Shown here one piece after another: positions 27,911 to 39,623 of a stretch of DNA of 64,000 nucleotides. A program made the position numbers and the translations under genes. The stretch is from Kosakonia sacchari SP1 (GTDB taxonomy: Bacteria; Pseudomonadota; Gammaproteobacteria; Enterobacterales; Enterobacteriaceae). Position 1 is the stretch's first letter, and each line of letters opens with the position of its first letter. The notes below the pieces were generated by a model that was not told the DNA's origin, ran no database searches, and saw nothing but the letters and a program-made list of their open reading frames with translations. The DNA lies in NCBI RefSeq assembly GCF_000300455.3, contig NZ_CP007215.2, forward strand, positions 1,302,001-1,366,000, given 5' to 3'.

Positions 27911-30900
27911 ATGTCGGGTAGCCAAAAATTCGTTTTACTCCTCCTTGTGCTGGCGTTGTGCTTCGTGGTGGGCACCGGGCTCTATTCCTCGTGGTTTAAT
28001 GCGGCCTCAGTTGGCGTGTTTATCTGCCTGATGCTCTATTTCACGCGACCGTTGCTGATGCCTGCCGGTTATGGCGCGAACAAGATACGCGCGCTGGTGC
28101 TGGTGCTCGGGTTGGGCATCATTGGCAGCGGCTCCAGCGCCTTAAATACGCTGTTACCAACTATCTGGTCATTGCCGGTGCTGCAAAATGCGCCTGCGTG
28201 GCTGAAGAATATCCAGCTTATCAGCCAGCCTTCGCCGTGGCTCCTTGCCAGTGTTGTCATCATTGTTGGCATTGTGTTCTTTTGCCTGCGCGATCGAAGC
28301 GTTGGCGGTGGACATCCGACGCCGCTGAAAAAGGATTTTCCGGAAGATCGTTTTGCGCGAAAGCTGGAGGTGTTCTGCAACATGTTGCAGCAGGATCTCA
28401 CGTCAATTGACGAGAGCAGTAACTGGAGCCCTGAGTACTACACTGAACTGGAAGCCGAGGTTGAGATCCGCAAAGCGAAAGGTGTCGCTTCCCGTAAAAA
28501 GATCCTTGGGCTGCAAGACGCGATCCGCAAAGACAGAACCTCGCGGTCGTTTTTGATTCTGGGCGCACCGGGTTCCGGCAAGAGCGTGGCGCTGCGCAAG
28601 CTTGCCAGAGACATGTTACTGGAGGTTAAAAAGACGCACCGTGTGCCGATTTATATCAACCTGCGCGAATGGGTACCTGGCAGCATTGTCGCTGGCGGTC
28701 GCAAAGAGTTCTCGGTTGAAGATCTGGAAGAGTTTGTCATTAAAAACCTCGTCCGGCGTGGTGACGCATACACGCGAGATTTTGTTAATGGCTACTTTCA
28801 TGACCTGTGGCGTACCGGTCGCTTATTTTTTATCTTCGACTCGTTTGATGAGATCTCCGAGTTGCTGGACGCCAGCGAAAGCTCGACGGTCATCGATTCG
28901 TTATCCACGGTTATCTCGCGCTTTATTACCACACACCCGGCCTCACGGGGCGTTTTAGCTTCGCGCGTTTTCCGCCAGCCGACGCGTGCGTTTCTGGCGG
29001 ATAAGGTGCTGGAGATCCGCCCACTTTCCGAAGCCGGTATTTCAGAAGCGCTTAGTCGGTATCCGCAATTTAATGAGCAGGTGCGAAATACGTTATTCAG
29101 CCACCGCCTGGACCTGATCCCGCTGGTGCGTAACCCGTTTATGATGGCGCTTCTTGGCGAATGGATCGCGGTTAACGAGACATTGCCGATCAATCAGGCT
29201 GAGATTTATAAAAACTATATCGACAGCCGGATACAGCTCTGCAAACAGGAGTTGCACGATGCGGGGATCTCCTCTCGTGAGGTGATAGAGGTGGCGACGG
29301 ATATCGCGTGGTTTGTTTTTCGTTCCTCGACCTTTGGCCTTGAAGCACCGGTGAAAGTGATTCGCCGCTATTTCAATTCAGAGCATGTGGACACGGTGCT
29401 GGAGCTCCTGCGTTTTGCCCGTATTGCCCGAGTAACCCCAGGTGATGAGAAGTCGTTTGCCTTTGTTCATCGCCGTTTTCTGGAATATTTCGTCACCAAC
29501 CGTTTTTTGCAGCAGCCCGCAGAAGTGCCCGATTCGCATATTCCTACCGATTCTCGCGGTCGTGACGCGCTGGTGTTGTATGCGCAGTTGTGCAGCGAAA
29601 CCGATGCTCAACGGCTGGCCAATCTTTGCTGGGATGAGATCCAACGCTATTTCACGGATGCCAGCCAGCGCATTCGTGCCATTCACTGTCTGCGCTTTTT
29701 GATTGACGCATTTGGCTCCCGCCGTGAGGTGTTGCAACCGTTCGAAGAAGCGCTTTCTGCTTTTGTGATGCAGCACGTAAAAGCGGGCGATAATATCCTG
29801 CTGGCAAAAATTTGCCTGGAAGCCACCGGGCTGCTTTCAGCGTCGCGAGCAGCGCCGGTGCTGGCCGCCGCGATTGCTGGTGAGGATGGCTGGTTGCAGG
29901 AGACTGCTTTTCGCGCCTGTCGCCATTTGCCGAAAATGGATCCCGAACTGGAAGAGGGGATGAAGAAATACGTGCTGAATATTTCGGAAACCAACTTCTG
30001 GCGCGGTCGCAAAAATATCCTGCTGAGCCTGTCGTTATCCGATGCATTAAGTGGCGTTTACCGCGTTGCGAAGATGCGTCTGTGGAGCATGAAAGCAGCG
30101 CTCACCAGCACGGTGTTACTCATCATCATGTTGCCGTTTATCACTTTTTTTAGCGCCAGCTATGCGGCGGCCGTTTCCGCACCAATCTTACTGTTCGCCA
30201 AAGCGGGGCGTACGGCACAAAAAGAGAAGGCGAGAAAAGTGGGCGGCGATAATCCTGCGCCTCGCGCGACGGTGCCCTTTGCTGATAAGGGCTTTTTATC
30301 CGGCACCATCGTGTTATTTCGCGTGATGTGTTTCGTCATTCTGTCGGTGATCAGTGTGGTCGGGCTGTTATCCCCGGCGCTGGCGCTGGCGGCGATACCG
30401 TTTTACCTCTTCAGCGGGCATGCCATTTATAACGGCTGGCTGGCCGCCGTGAATGTGGTGTTGAGTTTGATGTTGCTCGATTGGGTGGCTATCTGCCGGT
30501 TTGTACGCAGCAAAATTAATGATTTGCTTAACCCGAAAAAGTGGCTGGCCGCGCTGTCGATTCTCGCCACGTCTGTGTTGGGCGTCGCGCTTGTTTTTAG
30601 CGCTATTCATTATGTGTCCCAATACCCGATGGCGGAACCGGTATTTAAAGCCACATTCTCATTGCTGCTCGCGCTGTTGGCGGCATATGTAGCGTTCACC
30701 TTTATTCAATCTGTGCGCGGCGGGATTAAAGACGTGCGGATGCTGCGCAAATTCACCTTTGGCTTAGCCATTAAACGTACGCAAATCGCTATAATTCTTT
30801 CTGAATGCGTGTCGGATTACGGGCGTTTGCGGTTTGTTCGTCGGCTTGAAAGCGAAGGCATCTCCGCCACCGGCGACTGGCCGGAAGGGTTCAAACTGGC

Positions 30901-30970
30901 GGTTGGTCTTGGCGAAGCCTACACGGCGCTGGCGCGGCTGGAAGAGCGCTGGTTAAACCTCGATAGATAA
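27911..30970 (+). CDS. Membrane-anchored NACHT-domain NTPase (STAND type)
   Basis: A 1,019-residue protein. Four hydrophobic segments fill the first 150 residues (KFVLLLLVLALCFVVGTGLY, FICLMLYF, IRALVLVLGLGII, WLLASVVIIVGIVFFCL). A NACHT NTPase core follows: Walker A GAPGSGKS at 218-225, Walker B LFFIFDSFDE at 305-314, sensor-1-type arginine (LASRVFRQP) and the RNPFMMALL block. Then come helical-repeat-like sequence (about 560-710) and at least five more hydrophobic spans in the last 300 residues (STVLLIIMLPFITFFSASY, GTIVLFRVMCFVILSVISVV and others). NACHT/STAND proteins in bacteria include many phage-sensing defence proteins. A NACHT core between two membrane domains fits a membrane-disrupting effector, but the function is not proven. 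The ATG at 27911 follows GAAGGGAC. Confidence 0.85.
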   Translation: MSGSQKFVLLLLVLALCFVVGTGLYSSWFNAASVGVFICLMLYFTRPLLMPAGYGANKIRALVLVLGLGIIGSGSSALNTLLPTIWSLPVLQNAPAWLKNIQLISQPSPWLLASVVIIVGIVFFCLRDRSVGGGHPTPLKKDFPEDRFARKLEVFCNMLQQDLTSIDESSNWSPEYYTELEAEVEIRKAKGVASRKKILGLQDAIRKDRTSRSFLILGAPGSGKSVALRKLARDMLLEVKKTHRVPIYINLREWVPGSIVAGGRKEFSVEDLEEFVIKNLVRRGDAYTRDFVNGYFHDLWRTGRLFFIFDSFDEISELLDASESSTVIDSLSTVISRFITTHPASRGVLASRVFRQPTRAFLADKVLEIRPLSEAGISEALSRYPQFNEQVRNTLFSHRLDLIPLVRNPFMMALLGEWIAVNETLPINQAEIYKNYIDSRIQLCKQELHDAGISSREVIEVATDIAWFVFRSSTFGLEAPVKVIRRYFNSEHVDTVLELLRFARIARVTPGDEKSFAFVHRRFLEYFVTNRFLQQPAEVPDSHIPTDSRGRDALVLYAQLCSETDAQRLANLCWDEIQRYFTDASQRIRAIHCLRFLIDAFGSRREVLQPFEEALSAFVMQHVKAGDNILLAKICLEATGLLSASRAAPVLAAAIAGEDGWLQETAFRACRHLPKMDPELEEGMKKYVLNISETNFWRGRKNILLSLSLSDALSGVYRVAKMRLWSMKAALTSTVLLIIMLPFITFFSASYAAAVSAPILLFAKAGRTAQKEKARKVGGDNPAPRATVPFADKGFLSGTIVLFRVMCFVILSVISVVGLLSPALALAAIPFYLFSGHAIYNGWLAAVNVVLSLMLLDWVAICRFVRSKINDLLNPKKWLAALSILATSVLGVALVFSAIHYVSQYPMAEPVFKATFSLLLALLAAYVAFTFIQSVRGGIKDVRMLRKFTFGLAIKRTQIAIILSECVSDYGRLRFVRRLESEGISATGDWPEGFKLAVGLGEAYTALARLEERWLNLDR

Positions 30971-31057
30971 GTAACGCGTTTGTGCAAGGGGCGCATACCT
31001 TTGTAAAGACGAGCGCAAACCCACGCGGTAAGACGTGTAAGCAAAATCGGGTAAATA

Positions 31058-31249
31058 CTAGCGTTGTGCGGTGGGGTCGATAGTCTGGCTGATTTGTTGC
31101 GACTGGCTTTTATCCTGATGGTGATACCAGGCGCCAATAGAGGAATAGACGAAGCGGCCGAAGAAAAAGATGAAGCTAATAAGAAGTACGATACGGGTCA
31201 TGCGACTGTCAAATCGATGTCGTTTTCGCATACTGGTTGCCTGACTCAC
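31058..31249 (-). CDS. yfgG: Small inner-membrane protein YfgG (nickel/cobalt tolerance)
   Basis: A 63-residue protein, the length of E. coli YfgG. The sequence SQATSMRKRHRFDSRMTR then TRIVLLISFIFFFGRFVYSS is nearly identical to it, with one membrane span (residues about 20-38) and a basic cytoplasmic N-terminus. E. coli YfgG has been linked to nickel and cobalt tolerance. The start is the GTG at 31249, which has AAAGGA upstream; longer readings from an ATG at 31303 have no support from homology. It is divergent from yfgF and is the first core gene after the variable block. Confidence 0.9.
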   Translation of the reverse strand: MSQATSMRKRHRFDSRMTRIVLLISFIFFFGRFVYSSIGAWYHHQDKSQSQQISQTIDPTAQR

Positions 31250-31457
31250 AATGGTTCCTTTAGGAATACCCGATCTACGGGCGACAGCGTCATTAATGCA
31301 CACTCTTTTAGTCAGGTCAATTAAGCCTGGCGCAAAATCACAATGATTAAATTATCACCAGGAATTATATAAGATAAATTAAATATTTACGTGGGCAATG
31401 AAAAATGGGCGATAATGCGCATAAAGCAGGGAATTAAAGCTGGCTGGCGTGTTTTTT

Positions 31458-31498
31458 TTGATGCAAATCAATTAACAGATATTGTCCGGAATTAGAAT
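31458..31498 (+). promoter_or_regulatory. FNR box and -10 of the yfgF promoter
   Basis: TTGATGCAAATCAA (31458-31471) is a perfect FNR palindrome (TTGAT-N4-ATCAA). A TAGAAT -10 lies at 31493-31498. The centre of the box falls about 40 bases before the expected start point, the class II activator position. YfgF is known in E. coli as an FNR-regulated phosphodiesterase, so this fits. The rest of 31250-31601 shows no gene. Confidence 0.85.
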
Positions 31499-31601
31499 TT
31501 CTGTTTGTTAACAAACTGGCACTTCACCGGTGCGCAGCACAGTCGGGTCGGATACCTGCCTGAAACACCCGCCAGGATCTGGGTTGGGTAACCGAGCATC
31601 T

Positions 31602-33818
31602 ATGACACTTATTCAAAAATATCATCGCCTGAAGGGTCAGTGGTGGGCTTTGCCGCTCATCACGCCTGTTATTTTGTATCCACTGTTTAGTCTCGCTAAT
31701 ACATTTACTACCGTTTCTGGTCAGGCGGTCATTCTCTATTATCTGCCGATGGCGTTGCTGATCGTCCTGATGATGTTTTATGGCTGGGCGGCGCTTCCGG
31801 GCATTGTGCTGGCGCTGATCTGCCATTATTGGCCCGCACCGCCGCTGGAAATGGTCAGTAAAGGCGTGCATTTGCTGCTGCCCGTGATACTTAGCTGGGC
31901 GGGTTACCGAATTTTTGTCACTCGCCGCCACCGGGTGGCTTACGGCACGGCATTGCTGGTTTCCCAGCGTATTTTCTGGCAGGTGCTTTGTCCGGCGTCG
32001 ATCTATCTCATGATTCTTGAGCTGGGCGTCTGGCTGAATCTTTACGATCGGGCGGCAAGCGACAGCGGCGCGCTGGCGTGGAATGTGCCGATGCTCATCA
32101 ATTACCAGGCATTGCTGGTTGGGACAATGACCGGCGTGCCGTTTAGCTATTTGTTGATCCGCGTTATTCGCCATCCGCGCTACGCGATTTCGTGGTTATC
32201 GCAAATGCGCCACGAGTTTGATCGCAAAGTTACGCGCATTGAGATCGTGGTCTGGTTCTCCGTGGTGATTGGCATTTTGCTGCTGTTACTGATGCCGCTG
32301 AACAAAAACAGTTCCATTTTCAGTACCAACTACACGCTTTCACTTCTCTTGCCGGTGATGCTGTGGGGATCGATGCGTTACGGCTACCGTTTTATGTCGC
32401 TGGTCTGGACACCGCTGCTGGTTACCTCTATTCACTTTTTTTACCGTTATTTGCCGTGGTTTCCTGCTTACGACGTGCAACTGGCGATCGCCTCATCAAG
32501 TTATCTGGTGTTTTCCTTCATCATCCTTGCGATGGCGTTGATGGCGACACGCCAGAGAGTGGCGAACGATCGCGCCCGCCGTCTGGCGTTTATTGATCCG
32601 GTGACCAATATGCCCAACCTGCGCGCACTGAGCCGGGCGCTGGCGGAAACGCCGTGGTCGGTGCTCTGCTTTCTGCGCGTGCCGGAGCTGGAACTGCTGG
32701 GGCGTAACTATGGCGTACTGCTGCGCATTCAATACAAACAGCGCATGGCGGATTGGCTCAGGCCGCTGCTGTCGGCGGAAGAGAGCGTGTATCAACTCTC
32801 CGGACACGATCTGGCGATCCGCCTGAATACGCAGTCGCACCAGACGCGCATTGAAGAACTGGACGCGCGCATCAAGCAGTTCCGCTTTATCTGGGATGAT
32901 ATGCCGCTGCAGCCGCAGGTGGGGCTGAGCTACTGCTACGTGCGTTCGCCGGTGAAACACCTCTATTTACTGCTCGGTGAGATGAGCACCATCGCTGATC
33001 TATCGCTGGCGACCAACCACCCGGAGAATTTGCAAAACCGGGGCGCGGCGAATCTGCAACGCAGCCTGAAAAGCAAAGTGGATATGATGAATCGCCTGCA
33101 GCTGGCGCTGGAGAAAAATCATTTTATCCTGATGGCACAGTTGATTCATGGGGTGCGCGGCGATGACTATTACGAGATCCTGCTGCGCATGCGTGAAGAG
33201 AACGGCGACAGTATCAGTCCGGATGCGTTTTTGCCCGTTGCGTATGAGTTCGGCCTGTCGTCGCGTATCGATTTATGGGTGATCGAGCATGTACTGATGT
33301 TTATGGCGCAAAACCGCGAAAAACTCCCCGCCCAGCGTTTTTCCATTAACCTCTCTCCGGCCTCAATTTGCCGCACGCAGTTTTCCCAGGAAGTCCGGCG
33401 TTTATTGCGCAAATACCGCATTGAAGCCTGGCAGTTGATTTTTGAGATAACAGAAAGCAACTCGATGACCAATCTCCAGCAGGCCAACCAGACGCTGGGG
33501 CAACTGCAACAGATGGGCTGCCGGGTGGCGATTGATGATTTTGGCACCGGTTATGCCAGCTATGCACGGTTGAAAACCGTCAATGCCGACATCCTGAAAA
33601 TCGACGGCAGTTTTATCCGCAATATTGTCTCGAACAGCCTCGATTATCAGATTGTGGCGTCGATTTGCCATCTGGCGCGGATGAAAAAAATGCTGGTGGT
33701 GGCGGAATATGTGGAGAGCGAAGAGATACGCAGCGCGGCAATCGCGCTGGGTATCGACTATTTACAGGGGTATCTGATTGGTAAGCCAGCGCCGCTGGAG
33801 AAGCTGGTTAACGAGTAG
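31602..33818 (+). CDS. yfgF: Membrane cyclic-di-GMP phosphodiesterase YfgF (MASE1-GGDEF-like-EAL)
   Basis: A 738-residue protein matching E. coli YfgF. About eight N-terminal membrane spans form a MASE1-like sensor domain (residues 1-310), followed by a degenerate diguanylate cyclase domain in which SGHDL stands where GGDEF should be. The C-terminal EAL domain has EILLRM in place of the classical EALLR, with IDDFGTGYASYARL and KIDGSFI intact, so phosphodiesterase activity is retained but diguanylate cyclase activity is not expected. It degrades c-di-GMP, chiefly anaerobically in E. coli, and affects aggregation and peroxide sensitivity. The ATG at 31602 begins MTLIQKYHRLKGQWW, aligning with the E. 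coli start. It converges with ppx across 12 bases. Confidence 0.93.
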   Translation: MTLIQKYHRLKGQWWALPLITPVILYPLFSLANTFTTVSGQAVILYYLPMALLIVLMMFYGWAALPGIVLALICHYWPAPPLEMVSKGVHLLLPVILSWAGYRIFVTRRHRVAYGTALLVSQRIFWQVLCPASIYLMILELGVWLNLYDRAASDSGALAWNVPMLINYQALLVGTMTGVPFSYLLIRVIRHPRYAISWLSQMRHEFDRKVTRIEIVVWFSVVIGILLLLLMPLNKNSSIFSTNYTLSLLLPVMLWGSMRYGYRFMSLVWTPLLVTSIHFFYRYLPWFPAYDVQLAIASSSYLVFSFIILAMALMATRQRVANDRARRLAFIDPVTNMPNLRALSRALAETPWSVLCFLRVPELELLGRNYGVLLRIQYKQRMADWLRPLLSAEESVYQLSGHDLAIRLNTQSHQTRIEELDARIKQFRFIWDDMPLQPQVGLSYCYVRSPVKHLYLLLGEMSTIADLSLATNHPENLQNRGAANLQRSLKSKVDMMNRLQLALEKNHFILMAQLIHGVRGDDYYEILLRMREENGDSISPDAFLPVAYEFGLSSRIDLWVIEHVLMFMAQNREKLPAQRFSINLSPASICRTQFSQEVRRLLRKYRIEAWQLIFEITESNSMTNLQQANQTLGQLQQMGCRVAIDDFGTGYASYARLKTVNADILKIDGSFIRNIVSNSLDYQIVASICHLARMKKMLVVAEYVESEEIRSAAIALGIDYLQGYLIGKPAPLEKLVNE

Positions 33819-33830
33819 CGAACGGGCGGC

Positions 33831-35372
33831 TCAGGCCGCCACTTCCGGAGAGTGCTCTTCTTCGATTTTCAGTCGCCAGCCGGTCACAGCTTCCCAGTAT
33901 TCCTGCTCTTTTTCCAGATCCAGCAACACCAGCGCGTTCTGGCTGAACCAGTCGTGCGGGAAGCTGAGCGTCCAGTGATTGGCATCGGTGGTCAGGCGCA
34001 ATGTTGGTGGCGTGGTGGTCGCCTGGCGCTGGTTATTCAGCAGCACACCAAGACGTAAGATTTGCACCAGCGGCAAATACTGTTTCTTTTTAAACAGCGT
34101 AAAACGCGGCAAATCATCAAGCTTGATAGCCTTACGGTGGCAGCGCACCAGCGTCGCCATCATCAGCTGTTGCTCCTGATTAAAACCGGGCAGGTCGCTG
34201 TTTTGCAGAATGTACGCCGAATGGCGGTGCATCCCGCTGTGGTTAATATTTAGCCCTACTTCGTGCAGCATCGCTGCCCATTTCAGCAACGCCGCCAGTT
34301 GCGGGTTAGCGAGCTTCGCGTTTTGCGCCAGCCACTGCTCGTAAATCTGGGTTGTGGTTTCCAGCACGCGCCGCGCCTGCTCACGGTCGATATTGTACTG
34401 GCTGGCAAGGCTCTGCGCGGTGCGGCTGCGAATGTCCTGATGGCGGAAACGGCCTTCCATCTCATACAGTACGCCTTCACGCAGTGCGCCATCGGAAAGG
34501 CGCAATTCGCGGATCGCCAGCGCATCGAACACGCCGCAAAGAATAGCCAGTCCCGGCACAAACACCGCTTTACGCTCTTCCGAAAGGCCTGGCAGGCTCA
34601 GTTCACTGAAGTTCTTATATTTCAGCACTTCGGCGACCAGTTTCTCCAGTCGTTCCGGCGTGATAAAACCGTCTTTCTCGCCGGAGGCGATCAGCACTTC
34701 GTGGGCGGCTTTAATGCTGCCAGATGCGCCAAGTGCCACATTCCAGCCCTGAATGCGGAACTGCCACGCCAGCGACTCCAGCTTCTGTGTTGCCGCCATG
34801 CGCGCGCGGCGGAAGTTTTCGCCGTTAATTGTGCCGCCCATAAAGTACATCTGCGCAAAGCTCACGCAGCCCATACGGCGACTTTCCACCAGCTTCGGCT
34901 CGAAATCTTCACCGATCACTAATTCGGTAGAGCCGCCGCCGATATCGATCACCAGCTTGCGGCCTTTTTCCGGCTGCGTATGTTCCACACCCATAAAAAT
35001 CAGGCGCGCTTCTTCATTGCCCGGAATGATTTCAATCGGGTAGGGGATCACTTTTTCAGCGCGTTTAAGAAACTCTGTGGCGTTCAGTGCCTGGCGCAAC
35101 GTGTGCGTACCGACAATGCACACGCTTGCCGGATCAAAGCCCTGCAAGCGCTCGGCGAACAGCGACAGGCAAGCCAGCCCGCGCTCCATTGCCTCTTCGC
35201 TCAGCATGTTATTGCTGTCCAGACCATCAGCCAGGTGCACGCGCTGTTTCAGGCGGCCGATGATCTGCATTGCGCCGTCGACCACGCGCGCAATGACCAT
35301 ATGGAAACTGTTTGAACCCAGATCGACCGCGGCAAATTCCTCCGGTCGTGGCGTCTTTTCTTGTATCGGCAT
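33831..35372 (-). CDS. ppx: Exopolyphosphatase
   Basis: A 513-residue exopolyphosphatase that cuts orthophosphate from the ends of polyphosphate. It belongs to the ASKHA fold, with [16 protein letters not shown] at the N-terminus, [17 protein letters not shown] in the second phosphate-binding loop, and an HD-like C-terminal domain ([20 protein letters not shown]). It forms an operon with ppk, starting three bases after its stop, so polyphosphate synthesis and breakdown are coexpressed. The E. coli homologue is about the same length. The protein also hydrolyses pppGpp to ppGpp in E. coli. Confidence 0.97.
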   Translation of the reverse strand: MPIQEKTPRPEEFAAVDLGSNSFHMVIARVVDGAMQIIGRLKQRVHLADGLDSNNMLSEEAMERGLACLSLFAERLQGFDPASVCIVGTHTLRQALNATEFLKRAEKVIPYPIEIIPGNEEARLIFMGVEHTQPEKGRKLVIDIGGGSTELVIGEDFEPKLVESRRMGCVSFAQMYFMGGTINGENFRRARMAATQKLESLAWQFRIQGWNVALGASGSIKAAHEVLIASGEKDGFITPERLEKLVAEVLKYKNFSELSLPGLSEERKAVFVPGLAILCGVFDALAIRELRLSDGALREGVLYEMEGRFRHQDIRSRTAQSLASQYNIDREQARRVLETTTQIYEQWLAQNAKLANPQLAALLKWAAMLHEVGLNINHSGMHRHSAYILQNSDLPGFNQEQQLMMATLVRCHRKAIKLDDLPRFTLFKKKQYLPLVQILRLGVLLNNQRQATTTPPTLRLTTDANHWTLSFPHDWFSQNALVLLDLEKEQEYWEAVTGWRLKIEEEHSPEVAA

Positions 35373-35375
35373 AGG

Positions 35376-37436
35376 TTAGTCGGGCTGTTCGAGTGATTTG
35401 ATGTAGTCGTAAATCGCCAGTTGTGCGCGCACTTTACGACGGTTGCCGCGCGGCACATAGCGATTACTCAGTTCTTTATCGATGTACCTCGCTTTCACGG
35501 TATCACTTAAAAGCAAATCAATGATATCCAGAACGCGCTGTTTAAGGCGCGGATCGAGCAGCGGTGCGGCCACTTCGATACGGTAATCGATGTTACGTGT
35601 CATCCAGTCTGCAGAGGAGAGATAAACGCGTTTATCGCCGCCGTTCTCAAAAATATAGATGCGATCGTGCTCAAGATAACGATCAACGATACTGGTGACA
35701 CGAATATTTTCGCTGATACCTTCCAGTTGCGGAATAAGTGAACACATGCCGCGCACCAGCAGGTTCACCGGCACGCCGGAACTTGAGGCGGTATAGAGTC
35801 TGTCCACCAGCCCTTTATCGACAAGGTTATTCAGCTTCAGCGTAATGCCAGAAGGTTTACCTTCCTGCGCGTTAGCGATCTCCGTGTCGATCATGTCGTA
35901 CAGCAGGCGGCGCGAGTTCTGCGGCGACACCAGCAAATAATCGAAACTCACCGGGCGATAGGGGTTTTCGATAAAGTTGAATACCCGGCGCACTTCATTG
36001 GTGATGCGCGCGTCAGCGGTGATCAGCGAGTAGTCCGTGTAAAGCCGCGCGGTTTTTTCGTTAAAGTTACCGGTACCGATGTGCGCATAGCGCACGATCT
36101 CTTCCCCTTCCATACGGGAGATGAGGAACAGTTTGGCGTGAATTTTTAAGCCCGGCGCCGAGAAGATCACCTGCACGCCCGCTTCCGTCAGCCGCTTCGC
36201 CCAGTGGATGTTGGCTTCTTCGTCGAAACGCGCCTGCAACTCCACCACCACGGTGACTTTTTTACCGTTATGCGCCGCGTGGATCATCGAATCGATGATG
36301 CGCGAATCTTTCGCCACGCGGTAAATGTTGATTTTGATCGCCAGCACGCTTGGGTCGAACGACGCCTGGCGTAGCAGCTCCAGCACGTGTTCAAAGGTGT
36401 GGTACGGATAATAGAGCAGCACATCGCGTTCACGAATGGCGTCAAAACCGTTGCGGAACTTATCAAACCCAATGTGGCGCAGACGCGGCATCGGTTTGTT
36501 GACGAGGTTGGCTTTGCCGACATTCGGAAAACCAATAAAGTCTTTGAAGTTGTGGTAACGCCCGCCGGGAATAATGGAGTCATAACGGGAGATGGTCAGC
36601 TTTTCACGCAGCATCTCGACCATGGCATCGGGCATATCGCGCTGATAAACAAAACGCACCGGCTCGGCGGTCAGACGCTGTTTCAGGCTGGAGGACATCA
36701 GCTCCATCAGGCTCGATTCCATTTCGTGCACCAGGTCATATTCGGCGTCACGGGTCATTTTCATTGAGTAGGCGTTTAGCGCGTCATAATCGAAGAAGCC
36801 TTTAAAGATATCATCCAGGCAGTAACGCAGAATGTTATCCAGCAGAATCATCGGCTTGCGACGGCGCGGCGTTTCCGGCGGCAGGTTAACAAAGCGCGGT
36901 ACTTTATCTGATGGGATCTCCAGCAGCGCGTAACGGATTTCGTCGCCGCGAATAATTTCTACCGCCAGGTAGGTGTAATCATCTTTTAAGAAGCGTACCA
37001 GGTTGGTTTCGCGGTTAATCAGCGTCGGGGTAATGTGCTGGCGCAAATATTGTTTGAAGTAATTGCGTAGCCAGCTCTGCTGGTTTTGCGAAAGCTGACG
37101 TTCGTTAATCAGGAAAATTTGATTACGCGCCATTTCCAGCAGCAGGTCGTTGTACAGGCTGTCGAACTCCTGATCGGCTTTCAGTACGCGGGATTGGATC
37201 TTGCCCAGCAGATGGCGGGAATTCGTGGTAACGCCTTGCTCTTCGCTAATGATTAAGCGGCGTTTCAGTTCAGCAAAACGGACTTTATAAAATTCGTCGA
37301 GGTTGTTGGAATAGATCCCCAAAAAACGCATGCGTTCGATAAGCGGGTTACTTTTGTCGGCGGCTTCCTGGAGAACACGTTCATTGAAGCACAACCAGCT
37401 TAGTTCTTTTTCGAGATATAACTTTTCCTGACCCAT
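35376..37436 (-). CDS. ppk: Polyphosphate kinase 1
   Basis: A 686-residue polyphosphate kinase (E. coli 688) that makes long-chain polyphosphate from ATP at the inner membrane. The two phospholipase-D-like domains include the autophosphorylated histidine in [11 protein letters not shown] and the second conserved histidine in [12 protein letters not shown]. The N-terminus [15 protein letters not shown] is diagnostic. The start at 37436 gives the family N-terminus. Upstream, on the minus strand, CTGTCATA (complement of 37591-37598) matches half of a Pho box, but the second half is poor. Ppk/Ppx levels matter for stress survival and biofilm formation in enterobacteria. Confidence 0.97.
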   Translation of the reverse strand: MGQEKLYLEKELSWLCFNERVLQEAADKSNPLIERMRFLGIYSNNLDEFYKVRFAELKRRLIISEEQGVTTNSRHLLGKIQSRVLKADQEFDSLYNDLLLEMARNQIFLINERQLSQNQQSWLRNYFKQYLRQHITPTLINRETNLVRFLKDDYTYLAVEIIRGDEIRYALLEIPSDKVPRFVNLPPETPRRRKPMILLDNILRYCLDDIFKGFFDYDALNAYSMKMTRDAEYDLVHEMESSLMELMSSSLKQRLTAEPVRFVYQRDMPDAMVEMLREKLTISRYDSIIPGGRYHNFKDFIGFPNVGKANLVNKPMPRLRHIGFDKFRNGFDAIRERDVLLYYPYHTFEHVLELLRQASFDPSVLAIKINIYRVAKDSRIIDSMIHAAHNGKKVTVVVELQARFDEEANIHWAKRLTEAGVQVIFSAPGLKIHAKLFLISRMEGEEIVRYAHIGTGNFNEKTARLYTDYSLITADARITNEVRRVFNFIENPYRPVSFDYLLVSPQNSRRLLYDMIDTEIANAQEGKPSGITLKLNNLVDKGLVDRLYTASSSGVPVNLLVRGMCSLIPQLEGISENIRVTSIVDRYLEHDRIYIFENGGDKRVYLSSADWMTRNIDYRIEVAAPLLDPRLKQRVLDIIDLLLSDTVKARYIDKELSNRYVPRGNRRKVRAQLAIYDYIKSLEQPD

Positions 37437-37660
37437 TCCTGTTTACACTCCGGTTCTTGCTCGGGACACGGCAAATCCTTCTCGCGCTCGCGGTGCCCTG
37501 ACTGACAGGTGAACGTTGCTGGCGTCCCTTCGTATGACACAACTTATTATGGCGAGCTTTGCCGTCAGATGTCCAACTGTGCCAAAAAAGTATGACAGTA
37601 ATCCGTTTTTCGCGTCTAAGGTGATGGAAATAAAGTAACTTTTTCTTTTTGCAGGGGAAG

Positions 37661-37691
37661 AGGAAAGAAACCCTGCCGTGGTGGGCAGGGT
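37661..37691 (-). terminator. Terminator of purMN
   Basis: On the minus strand ACCCTGCC and GGCAGGGT pair (37670-37677 with 37684-37691) and are followed by TTTCTTTCC, just after purN. Confidence 0.85.
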
Positions 37692-37713
37692 GAAAAGCGA
37701 TAAATTGCAGTGA

Positions 37714-39476
<1,763 letters not shown>

Positions 39477-39531
39477 TTAAGGGCGCAGCGGATTCTTGCG
39501 ATATACTCTTTTCCAGTCTGATTGATCGCGA

Positions 39532-39574
39532 TCAAGCGCCTTCCTGTAGCGCAACGGAGAAAAAGCGGTATAAT
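39532..39574 (+). promoter_or_regulatory. upp promoter with an FNR-like palindrome
   Basis: A -10 of TATAAT lies at 39569-39574. TTGATCGCGATCAA (39532-39545) is a perfect FNR-type palindrome centred about 42 bases before the expected start. I have not seen FNR control of upp described; the site may be fortuitous. Confidence 0.5.
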
Positions 39575-39623
39575 CCGGCGATTTTTTTTGTGGCTGCTAC
39601 CTGTCAGGGGAAAGGAGAAGAGT

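Noticed and set aside
37580-37598. Pho box upstream of ppk
   Set aside because: One half (CTGTCATA on the minus strand) is perfect, but the second repeat at the expected 11-base spacing does not match, so I do not annotate it as a site.
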